64,000 bases of DNA from Loripinus fragilis (taxonomy: Eukaryota > Mollusca > Bivalvia > Lucinida > Lucinidae): positions 66,428,223-66,492,222 of the forward strand of contig OZ026524.1 of NCBI GenBank assembly GCA_964019695.1, given 5' to 3'. The notes under the pieces were generated by a model, which saw only the letters and a list, made by a program, of their open reading frames with translations, was not told the origin of the DNA and made no database searches. Of the stretch, positions 19,591 through 32,840 are shown in pieces (the first letter of the stretch is position 1; each line of letters starts with the position of its first letter). The translations under genes were made by a program, and so were the position numbers.

Positions 19591-20718
19591 ATGAGGAGCC
19601 CCTCGAATATACTATTTATATGGATAATTTTGCTTTTAATACTCCTATTTCTTGGAGCTATTCCCTTTGTGAATAAAAACATCGAAGATAAAGAAAAGCA
19701 GCAGGTGTTTGACAGAAAAGACTCTGAGTCTGAGGACTGGATTCTCAAACATGTAAAAGAATTTGATTTTACTGACACAACTGAAGGAGATGTGGCAATG
19801 GAGGAAGACAGCTCAGATAAAAGCATTAACACAGATGAAGACGTAATTGTTAGGGATAAAGATTCTGACTCACGATTGCATGCAGAAGAAGTAGTAAGAA
19901 AATCTATTTATATGCACAAAATGGAAAACTATGTTAAACCGCCACATGAAAGTTGTAAGAGGCGTCTCCCAGTATGTATAGTCGTTGGTGTCGCTAAGAG
20001 TGGTACTAGAGAGATTATTGACTTCATGAGTCTGCATCCACATATTGTGATCTACTATGGAGAGAGAACATACGAAATGCCATACTTTTCTAAGGCGTAT
20101 GATAAAGGTCAAGATTGGTTTCAAAGTCAGATGCCTTGCTCTTATTCAAACCAAATCACCATCATAAAAAATGCGTGGTATTTCAGCAAAAGTTATGTTC
20201 CTGAAAGGATCAAGAATTTAGAGAGTATAAAACTAATTCTTCTTGTGAGGGAGCCAGTAGCTAGAGCGGTATCACAATTTACATTTAGACGGCATGGTGC
20301 GTTTTCATTTGATGACGTTGCAATAAAAGGCGATAAAGTCAGGGGAAATATTCGGCCCATAGAACAATCTATTTATGACAAAGCAATGGAAAACTGGCTA
20401 AAATATTTTAATTTGGATCATTTTCTTATAATCGAAAGCGACGAGCTGAAATATCACCCAGCAACAGTGATGACTAAAGTAGAAGACTTTCTTGGTCTCA
20501 GACATTTTATTACGCCTGAAATGTTCGTGCTTAATAAAGAAAAGGGTTATTACTGTATCAAGTCTAATTTAACAGAGAGTGGAATGGCATGTTATGCAAG
20601 TGATAGAGGGAGGAGTGTCACTTATGTTAGTCAAAGAACAAGGACAAAGCTTGAAAAATATTTCAGACCCAGTAACGAACGTTTCTTTAGTCTCATAAGA
20701 AAAACATATAACTGGTAA
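19591..20718 (+). CDS. Heparan-sulfate 3-O-sulfotransferase-like enzyme, copy 3 (short stem)
   Basis: 375 residues, no introns, with the same ATG context and anchor (residues 8-24) as copy 2. The stem is about 55 residues shorter: the Ser/Thr-rich part between TDTTEG and the acidic EEDSSDK segment is missing, with its N-R-S and N-I-S sequons. The catalytic domain keeps VVGVAKSGTR (131-140), Glu162 in YEMPYF, Lys193, Arg220/Ser228 and the Cys322/Cys334 pair. Small in-frame losses occur in loops: YYGERT for YYLKERS, NLESIK for NFNESIK, and FRRHGAF in place of a longer FRHR..RHGAF, next to a rewritten RGNIRPIEQS segment. Those loops border the expected glycan cleft, so acceptor choice may differ; this is inference. 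The frame is fully open, so the gene is probably functional. It is separated from copy 2 by 13 kb of repeats. Confidence 0.9.
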   Translation: MRSPSNILFIWIILLLILLFLGAIPFVNKNIEDKEKQQVFDRKDSESEDWILKHVKEFDFTDTTEGDVAMEEDSSDKSINTDEDVIVRDKDSDSRLHAEEVVRKSIYMHKMENYVKPPHESCKRRLPVCIVVGVAKSGTREIIDFMSLHPHIVIYYGERTYEMPYFSKAYDKGQDWFQSQMPCSYSNQITIIKNAWYFSKSYVPERIKNLESIKLILLVREPVARAVSQFTFRRHGAFSFDDVAIKGDKVRGNIRPIEQSIYDKAMENWLKYFNLDHFLIIESDELKYHPATVMTKVEDFLGLRHFITPEMFVLNKEKGYYCIKSNLTESGMACYASDRGRSVTYVSQRTRTKLEKYFRPSNERFFSLIRKTYNW

Positions 20719-21528
20719 ACCACATAAATACGCGCAGTCTGCCCAGCGCCGTTATTTTTTGCTCTTTGGAAATTATATGCCAAAATTGCTTCATGCATAA
20801 TTTCTCTAATGTTTAAATAATAGCATTTATCTCTTTGACACTTATATGTGTTGACTTAATTTAACACATGAAATGATATATACAAGACATTTTTCATACT
20901 TTCCACAGCTCTGTTCAGGCGAAACAGAATTTTAAGCATGTACGAGACCTGTTTTATGTTTATTTGAACAGATTTGAATTTCACTTTTGCGTTTTCACAT
21001 AAATAAAAACGAACACATTTTGCTTTACCATGCATAATGGACGTATCCCTGGTATTGCCGAATAGACAATATGGGAATTAAAAGCATAGCCATAACATGG
21101 CGGCCCTAAATACATCCCCACCCCACTTTAACTGATTTTAAGAACTAAAACGGGTGTATCTTCTAAGAAAATTCGTATTTAAGTGTGAGATTTTCTTTTA
21201 AGTTTAGAGGAACATTCAGTCTATTTTTTAAATGAGAAACAGCCTATGTGTACCTGTTTTGGCTTGGAAACTGGGCTTAATAAGTTCTTCAATACAATTG
21301 CCCAAATAGGTATCTTATGTATAAAATGTGTCTTGGAAGAATTTTGAAAAACAAGTTCTCACACTCACAGCCGACTGAATTTCTTAGATATTTTTAGTAT
21401 CTATCGCCGATAAAACTGATCACCAAATATTGCATTTGAGTATTTTTCTTTAACAATATAGTGTTGCTTTGGAAACTGTAAACCCTAAAACTTGATGTTC
21501 AGGTTGCTTTCAAAAAGTAAGTATCTAT
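20719..21528. other. Gene-free spacer after copy 3
   Basis: Only the first ~80 bp resemble the flanks of copies 1 and 2. An AATAAA lies near 21002, about 285 bp after the stop, and could serve as a polyadenylation signal. Nothing else is recognised. Confidence 0.4.
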
Positions 21529-21643
21529 ATATGAGTAACAGCATTTTCAAATTGTTCAAATAAACATGAAACATCTCTTGTAGTAGCTTAGTAAGATCAT
21601 AGACTAACCCATAGAAATCAATTATTACCATGTACAATTATTA

Positions 21644-21742
<99 letters not shown>

Positions 21743-21804
21743 TAACAGCATTTTCAAATTGTTTAAATAAACATGAAACACCTCTTGTAGTAGCTTAGTA
21801 AGAT
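21529..21804. repeat. (AT)n tract inside a 69-bp direct repeat
   Basis: An uninterrupted AT run covers 21646-21739. The 69 bp at 21529-21597 ('atgagtaacagcattttcaa' to 'gcttagtaagat') recur at 21736-21804 with three or so differences, so the microsatellite lies between or inside a local duplication. Confidence 0.85.
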
Positions 21805-22608
21805 ATATCCCCAATTGTTCAAGCCAGTTTATCAGGTATTGATTACAACAACTACAGAAGTTAGCTCACAATTCGTTAAATTTTAAGTCATTTCAGGCAT
21901 GGTCAAAATTGAGAAATGATAAATTTATTTAGGTGTAATACCTGGTCCTTTGAATGGAGACTGAAGTTTTTTTTATCATAACGATTTCTATCCCAAATAT
22001 GGTACCCGGCATGCTTGTCCCTATGGTTATAATACCTATGGTAGTAATCAGCATGTCTAGTTTGGTGAAGAAAGAAAAAATAATCTTGGTAACATGCATA
22101 ACAAGAATATTTAATTAGATTATTACACATATCATCTGTTTTGCCTGTTTCTACAATTTAATGAAGCATTTAAACAGCTAGCTAGTTCAGCATTTGTTCA
22201 AATGGTGCATTTTAGTCACATATTTAAAAGAGATAGGTTAATCCCTTGCATTGTTAGACTTGTATTGTAGACATGACTAAATGAAAGGACTTCAACAAAT
22301 CATTACGATTTTTTACTTGAATTATTTCTGTTAATAAGACATAGTTTAACTGTATAATTTTGTTTTATATTAAATTTGGTACCAAGCATGCCACATAGGA
22401 ACACGATCATTGATATGAAAGTGCATCCTATAAATCCTTTGGATATTTCAAATCAAGCTAAATAGATTATAACCGGTAACAAAGAATAAATCAAATGGTA
22501 GAGCCAGCACATGTGATGTGGTACTATATAGTATGCGTTGCAGTGTTAAGAAATGAGGGCTCTTGCTAGCTTTGTAAATGCGCAGACTCACCAGAGCCTT
22601 TTCTGTGT
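21805..22608. other. Gene-free spacer
   Basis: No gene or shared repeat is recognised. The last 12 bases (CCTTTTCTGTGT, 22597-22608) are the target duplication of the following SINE. Confidence 0.5.
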
Positions 22609-22929
22609 TTGGTTGGTTTTGTTGCTTTACGTCCCAAGTCAACAGCTATGGTCATTGCGGGACGGTCAGTTCACCTAACCACACTTTTTCCTGGGCAGGC
22701 TTGAACAAGCGGTACACCAGTAACTTGTGCACATACTTTCGCTTGTAACTGACAACAACCCTTCTTGAATAAATCAGCGGAAGGGAGGAGAATGACCGTA
22801 GAAATTATTTCATGATCAATCTCCACGAAAGTATGGGACCGGGCCGGGATCGAATTTGCGACCCCTGGATCTGCAGTCAGACACGCATCTGTAGCCAGAC
22901 ACGTTACCGACTGCGCTACGCGGCCCGGT
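22609..22929 (-). mobile_element. tRNA-derived SINE (CCGGGCC-head family), full length
   Basis: On the minus strand it starts with GACCGGGCCGCGTAGCGCAG (A box) and has a B box near GGTCGCAAATTCGATCCCGG; the ends GACCGGGC/GCCCGGTC can pair like an acceptor stem. The 3' tail is GGGACGTAAAGCAACAAAAC followed by CAACCAA. The target duplication CCTTTTCTGTGT stands at 22597-22608 and 22930-22941. A + strand copy is at 51233 and a truncated one at 49121. Confidence 0.9.
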
Positions 22930-22941
22930 CCTTTTCTGTGT

Positions 22942-25618
<2,677 letters not shown>

Positions 25619-25935
25619 TAAAATGAGGGGTCACATATTTAACACGCTGAAGCACCCAAACATCCCCACTGCCAGATGGCCAACATGTTGCAAAAAACTC
25701 GTTTGATGTTATCCTTTAAGAAAAACAAAGTCTACAAAATTCCCCATGGGAGGGGGAGCCGAACCCTCAGTAGCTCATGGCCTATAAGAAGAACAAGAAT
25801 ATTCCCTTGCGTGTTGAGAAGTCCTTGAAAATGAAGGCTGTCATGCATGACTAGCCTACTTTTGTTAAAAACCAAACTAGGTAAACACCCAATAATATTC
25901 CTGTTCCTGTTTCACCATCCGGAATGTATGAACTA
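25619..25935. other. Gene-free spacer
   Basis: No feature recognised. Confidence 0.4.
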
Positions 25936-26150
25936 AGAGTAAAGTCAGGTAACTTCGGACATCAGGTAAATTCGGACAGTGACTTTTTTCGTTTTATACT
26001 TTAATTACTGGAATAAAGAAATAAAATAACTAAGCAAACAGTGAAAATACTGATGAGACAGCTCATAAGGAGCCGTCTCATCTGGATTTCCACTGTTTGC
26101 AAACGTATGCTCGAATTTACCTGATGTCCGAAGTTACCCGACTTTACCCT
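25936..26150. mobile_element. MITE, AGAGTAAAGTCAGGTAACTT ends
   Basis: Third copy of the family at 4396 and 18682. The right end is GTTACCCGACTTTACCCT and the central GAGACAGCTCATAAGGAGCC hairpin is present. Confidence 0.8.
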
Positions 26151-26175
26151 GCTTGGGCCAGCTCATAAAATGTTG

Positions 26176-26380
26176 AGAGCGCAGTGGCTCATTGGTAGAG
26201 TGCTTGACTCGCGACCGAAGGGCCGCGGGTTTGAGCCTCACCGGCGTCACTGCGTTGTGTCCTTGAGCAAGAACATTAATCCTAGCTTAGTACTGGTTCA
26301 ACCCAGGAAGGCATGTCCCTTTATAACTGAAAGATTGTTGATGGGACGTAAAGAATTAAATCAAACAAACAAAACAAAAA
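26176..26380 (+). mobile_element. tRNA-derived SINE (GAGCGCAGTGGCTCATTGG head), full length
   Basis: A box GCAGTGGCTCATTGGTAGAG, B box GGGTTTGAGCCTCACC, body GTACTGGTTCAACCCAGGAA, tail GTTGATGGGACGTAAAGAAT then (CAAA)n. Minus-strand relatives are at 32841 and 37066. The composite repeats at 2.7, 12.8 and 15.5 kb carry a diverged version. Confidence 0.85.
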
Positions 26381-26474
26381 ATGTTGGTACTTAACGCTTC
26401 ATTTAACCCATAATGGCCTAGTGTCCTTTTGTGGGACATAGGCAGAACGCGGCGCCTGATCACTGTTTTCTTAC

Positions 26475-26550
26475 GGGAGCGCAGTGACTCAATGGTAGAG
26501 TGCTTGACTCCAGATCGAGGGGTTGCGGGTTCGAGCCTCATCACCAGTGA
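26475..26550 (+). mobile_element. SINE head fragment
   Basis: Carries only the tRNA-like part (GAGCGCAGTGACTCAATGGT ... GCGGGTTCGAGCCTCATC) with no body or tail. An active tRNA gene is unlikely because there is no matching acceptor stem. Confidence 0.6.
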
Positions 26551-27184
26551 AGTATATGACCAGAGGGGAGAGGGGATCTGTACCAGTATTCCATAGAAAA
26601 CCTATACCCAGTACACAAAGCGGGTCACATGGCGCTTCGTTGGCGGGCCATATGTTTTCATGATCTCATATGAAAGTTTTCAGTATTTGACCAAATTTTC
26701 TGAACAAATAAAAGAATAACCTAAGTCCTTAAAATCAAGCTAAACTAATCTTTAGCCAGTTTATTTCTTTTACCTATTGAGAGCTTTCTAGAAAATCTGC
26801 AAATTTATTTGTTTTATCCAAAGCTGTGACAAGATACAGCATGATATATTTCGTTAGTTCCTAAAGAACGGCCGATTTTTTTTAGAGAAAAGTATCATAT
26901 ACTTAAAAAAATCTGACGTTGAAAATCTTAATTGTTTGTTTCATGGACAATCATACAACAAAAGCATGGCGGGTACATAACTTATCTTTCAGGATGGCCA
27001 AATTAACCCCCCCACACACACACACACACAACTACAGATTTCGTGCATTTTTTATAATTCCATTTTACTAGTATGAAGTAATTCTGCATTGAAACGTTAA
27101 AAACGGAAGAAAAAAACACTGAAAAAATAGGTGCCCGTTCGTACTCTGATAGCAAAGTCCCACACGATAACAACTAGACCAAGA
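26551..27184. other. Gene-free spacer
   Basis: A short (CA)n run lies at about 27005-27028. No gene or other shared repeat is recognised. Confidence 0.45.
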
Positions 27185-29660
27185 GACCTGGGGCCACTAA
27201 CTCGTACACATCTTAAGTTGACCAACTTACGATGGTCTTAAATTGAAGTTAAGTTGACGATCGTAACATTTAAGGTGGCGCTATTCCGATAACATAAAGC
27301 CGTCTTAGCGTATTCTTAAGTTAAGGTCACCTTATCTTTTAAGATTTACCTGTGTTATATTTATTATCTCGTGCAAAGCGTGTCGTTTACAGTATTTAAA
27401 GCCGACTCAGTAGAAAAGACAAATATATGGGTCGCGACGCTTCGGGTGGGCTGAAATCAGCATACTCAGCTACAGAAAATAGGTACAATATTGAAAAAAA
27501 ATCGTGTTGCAAGTTGTGTTGCCTGTGTTTTGTGTCTCTTCCTCTCGGTGCTGTGGGTTGGTCTGGAGTCTGCCATCGTGGTATTTTCTAGCCATACTTA
27601 CTTTATGACTACTATACTGTCCAGTTAACAAAAATAAAGGCACTGATCAGACTGCAAGGTTGCACAGGGTGTTCTGTGCCATCGTGTGTTGCATGTAACT
27701 AAGTCATGTTTCCTCGAGGCGAGGTCCCTTATTGATTTAAGCATCGATCTATTGATATCAGTATTTTATATTTGTATTACCTTTTGTATTCGGGAAACCC
27801 CTAAACGAGTACTTATACAAACAGTAAAAGCCAAGATGAAATGCAAACTCATTAGGCTCTATACTGCGTGTAAAGATAAAACGATCGTCGGAAAAAAGAA
27901 TACACATTAGTTTTATTTTTATTTTTGTGAAAATTACAACCTGACACGCTAGATACATTTGTATGTACAATGGACTATCCCAAGTTCGTTGTATCAAACC
28001 AGAAGGAAGAATTCATCAGTATACAAAGGATTAAATTTCGCCTGGTTCCATTTAAAGTCTTAAACGTACACGATGATCAAAGAAAATGCGATAATGTCGC
28101 AGTCTTGGCGGCTTGTCAAAATAGTAAGTGAGTATGATCAGAAAATACCACAATCACAAATTGCAGACAACCCCATGGCACCGCGAGGAAGAGCCGCTTA
28201 ACCATGGTTTTCAATGCGTTTTATGAACATGATTTTCCTGCTGGATTTATTCATTTCAACAGCCGGCATTTGACATACAATTAAAAAGTATTCATCATTA
28301 TTGTCATAGCTTACTGAATAAAAAAAATAGAAATTTTAAGAAAAGCTTACAAAAAGAGACCGCAGTCTATGCGGCAAATTGAGCAACCGCTAGTCCAAAA
28401 ATTAATAGCAAAACGTCCAAAATTAATGCCGTATAAAAAGTAGCAGTCGGACTACGCAAGCAGGGGACGTTGAGAGCCAAGAGCTATAACTCATAAGTAC
28501 GTCGAAAACTCTGATCAGGCTGCAAAGTGTTAGGCATCTCTGTAGTCGCCCCGCTCATATGCATTAAAACGAACACTACCGAGGGCCCTCCAAAAGGTTT
28601 TGGAACAAAGGAAACGGACATTGTATTACCGAGCCCCCCCCCCCCCCAATGGTTTTGGGAACAGGCAGGGGAAAATGACATTTTGTTCTACTTTTGGGAT
28701 CAAGCCAACAATGAAACAAGTATTCCCTGTGAGGGCATCATAAAGCGTTTGATTATTCTCCATAGGTATTGTATGTTCCTTTGACCCAACTTTTGGGGCT
28801 AACGTTGATACATGTTCTCTGGGTGAACTGCAATATCAACGTGATATGTTCATCAACTCGTAATTTCCTCACATGTGTTTAGATACATGGTATACATGTA
28901 TGTACAAATGTACCCTTGTTTCCCTTAGAACAATACCCTTGTTCCCATGGTCTTCCACCCCCTAATCATTTTGACCATAACATAAGATGGCATATAATTA
29001 CCAAATACAAACTTACATAAGGCAAAATGCATGTACATACACGTGCGTGTTTATCTGCTACATGCGTACATGCATGGATCCAGGAATTTTCGTCAGGGTG
29101 GTGGGTGGTCCGAGCCGAACTGTTAGAAAAGAGCCCTGACAGCTTTTTAGTCCTCAACTTATTTTACAGTGTGGGCCCAATGTTTATTTCAAAGAAACCA
29201 TAATTTTTCCAGAGTCCAAGCAGGGGGGGGGGGTCAAAAATGTCAGGAGGTCCAACCTTTCCAAGGTGATGGGGCCAAATTGCTTTTTCTATAGAACTTG
29301 TTGTTTTCCAGGGTGTTCCGGACTCCCTTTACCCCCGTGTCTATGTTTGTGCCCTTCTAAAGTCACCAAAAACGAAGCACGCAGTAAGTTCTTCAAAGGC
29401 AAAGGCGTTTAGGGTAATTAAAAAAAAGTTGTCCCCAAAATTATATTTTATTTATTACGTTCGTTCTGGGAAGTACCTCTAGTAACCACTAAGACGACGC
29501 TAAGGTGACTCTATCGTGACCATAACTTTACGATGATCTTAAGTTGTCTCCGTAAATTAAGGTGCGTACGAGTTAGTGGCCATAACCGTTAAGGTGAACG
29601 TAAGTTGAACTTAAGGTGATCTTAAGGCTTAAGATGTCTACGAGTTAGTGGCCCCAGGTC
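27185..29660. mobile_element. 2.5-kb element bounded by long terminal inverted repeats
   Basis: The outer 33 bases are inverted repeats with one mismatch: GACCTGGGGCCACTAACTCG... and ...CGAGTTAGTGGCCCCAGGTC. The next 100-180 bp on both sides are crowded with short CTTAAG, AAGGTGA, GTAAGTTGA blocks in both orientations, and 'cgagttagtggcc' occurs a second time at 29568. The interior has no transposase-like ORF. It includes two fragments of the retroelement 3' end (about 27495-27613, +; 28117-28200, -) and a GGATCCAGG-ended element (29068-29300), so it has taken in younger insertions. Confidence 0.75.
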
Positions 29661-30306
29661 GTTCGCGACTCGCAACAATCGTACATGCAGAAGAGATAAT
29701 CCGAGATTTGGCCACTGTCATATTTACCAGACATAAAAGTATGAAATTGTTTATGTAGGTTACTTTCGCCTATCTATGTATCTATTGGTTCTAAGACATA
29801 TATTTTGGACACTTCTTATTTACTTTAGAAAATATTGGAAAAGAGTATTTGAAAACATACTGATCCGAATTCGTAACTGGTCGAAAGACAGGGGGAGTAA
29901 ACTTCTAAGTTATCCGACGCAGGAATGGTGCGCATGGATATTTATCGCATATGTCTTTAAGAAGAAAAAAGAACCATTCACACCATTGACACTTAATATA
30001 ACCTCATATTGCATATCCAACATTCTCGAAGTATACTCAAATATCCTAGTCTCAAATACCATCTACGAGTAAGTGTAATATAACGCCGAAGTGTACAGTG
30101 TCCTCCAAGTGCAAAAAATTGTCGAAGTTCACAACACACCAACGGGAAATGTCCCCTACCGGCAAGTTTATTTGAGCAGTTGAAATTTCATGTTCAGTTG
30201 ATTTGAGCATGAAACGAGTTAAATAGCCTGGGGGACTGGTTTCCTAGGATTTTAATAGTTAACGAGCGCTTAATATAACCGCCCTGGCTCACGGTCTGCT
30301 ACTATA
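29661..30306. other. Gene-free spacer with a MITE remnant
   Basis: Only 30165-30240 ('ttatttgagcagttgaaatt', 'gttgatttgagcatgaaac') is recognised, as the right part of the GGCCCCGAGG MITE at 16845. Confidence 0.5.
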
Positions 30307-30548
30307 GAGCCGCGGCATGAGATTTCCAACAATATGGTATGTACGACCAGCAAAGCCTCAGATCAGCCTGCGCAAACGCGCAGTCTGATCAGAGCCTTTG
30401 CTAATCGCCTGAATATTCTATGACTGTTACGCTACTGACTGAACACCATTAATTTTGGAGTTTCTAAGCTTAAAAGAAGCCTGCACAGGCTCATCTGAGT
30501 CTACACTTGTCGAAAGGCCACATTGTTGGTAATCAAATATCGCAGCTC
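30307..30548 (+). mobile_element. MITE, GAGCCGCGACATG family, copy 3
   Basis: Ends GAGCCGCGGCATGAGATTTC and ATCGCAGCTC; internal palindrome CAGCCTGCGCAAACGCGCAG. It ends 265 bp before the receptor start codon. Confidence 0.8.
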
Positions 30549-30812
30549 AATTATAATTGTTGAATCTCAAGTTGATTTACACTACATGTATTTGGAATGT
30601 TAAAAGTCCCCGTAAAAGCCATTTTCGCCGCGAGCGTGACATGAATCGGGAACCCGGAAACTTTAAATGTTTGCAAAGAAAAGCATTTTATTCGGCCTTT
30701 ATAAAGGCGTTAAGTTGTAATAAGTCTATTTCCCTCAAAGACGCGGTGATGTAAAACTTTCGTGTGAGAAAATAATTTTAAAACACGAGTGTACTTATAA
30801 TCGCCAGTTACC

Positions 30813-32033
30813 ATGGCAATCGCGGAGGATTTTCACGATACAGTTCTACCGCTTGTCATATTTTTCATTTTGTGTAACGTTGTTGGATTTTTTGGAAATA
30901 TTGTTGTGCTGTACGTTTATTCTCTGAAATATCCTAGAAATCACCACAGAATGTTAGTATTAGTACTGAGTGTGATCGACATGACAGCATGCCTAACTAC
31001 GGTTCCCATAGAAACCGTATCCACGTGGCACTGGTTTGACTATCCGTCGAGTTCCCTCTGCAAGGCTAGAATGTTCTTTATAATGTTTATAGGACTGTCA
31101 GCCCTTTTTATGCTTTTCGTGACAGCCGTTTATAAGTACCGACGCATTTGCAAGCCTTTTGGGAAACAAGTGACTCGTAACATGATAACGGTGCTGTGTT
31201 CGATTGGAGTATTCAGCGCCCTTGTGTTTGGAACCCCGGCGGCAATACTGTTTGATGTCAACAGACATTCGATCAAAATAAACAACAAAATAGAGGAAGC
31301 CCAACTATGCGAGGTGAACATGATTTATAAAGGCACGCAGTACCCTGCCGTATACCGGCACTGTGTAGCTGTTTATAGCTCATTAATGATAACCACTATT
31401 GTTCTGTACTGTTTCGTTGCCAAGACAACCTTTGCCCACTTTCAGAGAAGAAAAAAATCAACGAAAAGAAACAATAAAGATGAGAAAGACGACAACACCG
31501 ACTGCGAGTCGTCGTTTTCAACTCTTAGTGAGTCCTACAAGTCGGTATCAAATCAGTCGGGAAAACTTCAGGGAAAGGACAACCTGGGCATGGTCCAAGA
31601 CGAGACAAAACAGAGGCCGTCAGTAACATCGGAGGACAGCATTACCGAGGATGGGGAATCCGGAACCAAGCAATCGCCGGGTACCACAGTTGAGAGAAAT
31701 ACCAAATCAAGTCCGACACTTTCTGGCACACAAATCCGAGCTGTTCTAATTATGGTTATCATCGCAGGGATTTTCTCGGTAACCTTTTTAATGGGACTTT
31801 CATTCGGATACGTTTTTGCTCTTCGAACGTACGAAGATTATGCATCGCTCGGAGAACTTGCATTTCTATTTGCATGCTATCGACTTTATTTCATCAATTA
31901 TGCATTGAATCCTGTTGTATATTTCACTTTGGATCGTCGGTTCCGAAAAGAGGTACTTGAAATATTCATTTTTGTGAAGTGTGCAGTGATGAACAAATCA
32001 CAAAGATTACTCTCAGTTCTGCGAAGGAAATAG
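30813..32033 (+). CDS. Rhodopsin-class G-protein-coupled receptor, orphan, intact
   Basis: 406 residues in a single exon; start context accATGg. Seven helices fit at about 12-36, 47-68, 84-106, 124-146, 185-205, 308-335 and 346-371. Class A marks: N29 in GFFGN (1.50), D56 in LSVID (2.50), Cys83 (3.25) paired with Cys166 in loop 2, and NPVVY at 366-370. Counting 25 from Cys83 puts Tyr107-Lys108-Tyr109 where DRY normally stands, so Arg3.50 is Lys and the acid is lost. Trp4.50, Pro5.50 and the CWxP of helix 6 are also absent. Loop 3 is long (about 100 residues), Ser/Thr-rich and charged, suited to phosphorylation. The RRICKPFG segment after helix 3 is typical of large orphan receptor families in molluscs. 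Its paralogue is the broken gene at 52579-53733. Ligand unknown; peptide or lipid would be guesses. Confidence 0.9.
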   Translation: MAIAEDFHDTVLPLVIFFILCNVVGFFGNIVVLYVYSLKYPRNHHRMLVLVLSVIDMTACLTTVPIETVSTWHWFDYPSSSLCKARMFFIMFIGLSALFMLFVTAVYKYRRICKPFGKQVTRNMITVLCSIGVFSALVFGTPAAILFDVNRHSIKINNKIEEAQLCEVNMIYKGTQYPAVYRHCVAVYSSLMITTIVLYCFVAKTTFAHFQRRKKSTKRNNKDEKDDNTDCESSFSTLSESYKSVSNQSGKLQGKDNLGMVQDETKQRPSVTSEDSITEDGESGTKQSPGTTVERNTKSSPTLSGTQIRAVLIMVIIAGIFSVTFLMGLSFGYVFALRTYEDYASLGELAFLFACYRLYFINYALNPVVYFTLDRRFRKEVLEIFIFVKCAVMNKSQRLLSVLRRK

Positions 32034-32310
32034 CTAGTTCAGTTCAGTAAGGCTGGAAAAACCGTGGATGATTACCATCCCATACACAGAAATATCTAAA
32101 AATCATAGCTAGCCAAGTCATATTCCAGACAAACATTATTTTCTATTATTCAACTTTTTGGTTACTGTAAAGGCGGCACCTCATGAATGCGTAAATTTTT
32201 GGACTGGTCTACCTTAGACATAGGTAAAAGCTGAAAATGAGAAGAGTTTTTGTTCAAAAGGAACTGTATTATTTTGAGCCATACCTCAGTAAAGACGCAA
32301 AATATATTAC
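32034..32310. other. 3' flank of receptor with inverted match to 18.4-18.6 kb
   Basis: 32170-32310 is a diverged reverse complement of about 18430-18590 ('aaaggcggcacctcatgaat', 'ccttagacataggtaaaagc'). In both places a TTAACCCTT-type MITE or fragment adjoins it, so they are parts of one larger dispersed repeat. Confidence 0.6.
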
Positions 32311-32491
32311 TTAACCCTTAAAACGCCAGCAAAATAACTGCATCTGTGAATGTCTATTTAACATAAGCATAGAGGCAAACATTGTGGACCCAGATCAGAC
32401 TGCTCCGGAGCAGTCTGATCCGGGTCCACACTGTTTGTAAGTAAACACCAAAAAACCCTTACATTTTGCGATTATGCGCTTTAACGGTTAA
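32311..32491. mobile_element. MITE, TTAACCCTTAA family, copy 2
   Basis: Ends TTAACCCTTAAAACGCC and GCGCTTTAACGGTTAA; central hairpin CCAGATCAGACTGCTCCGGA with inverse. Confidence 0.8.
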
Positions 32492-32840
32492 TAAAAATGA
32501 GTTCAGTGTTAGGATTTTCATGAAATGCACGCACGTTTGCGCGGCCCAAACAACTTATTAATTCTTCACCAGATTATAAATAGAACCTGATATCCCTTCT
32601 TTCCGAACCACGCCCATTTATGAATATTAAAGTGACCGCCTTTACAGAGAGCAAAAAGTTATATTATATAATTAATCACTTGTACATATGTCCCTAACAG
32701 GAAGAACTATCTATCTCAAGTTAAACACTGTACGACTGAAATACTCGAGCTCCTCTCTATTCGCTTGTTAAAACGTATAGTTTTGTTTGTTGGAGTTGTT
32801 GCCAACAATTTTTCAGTAATGTCTGGACGTTTCCCAGGTT

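Noticed and set aside
22609..22929. Possible functional tRNA gene from A and B boxes
   Set aside because: The sequence is a SINE head with extra bases in the tRNA body, a 300-bp body, a CAAC tail and target duplications. The same applies at 26176, 37066 and 51233.
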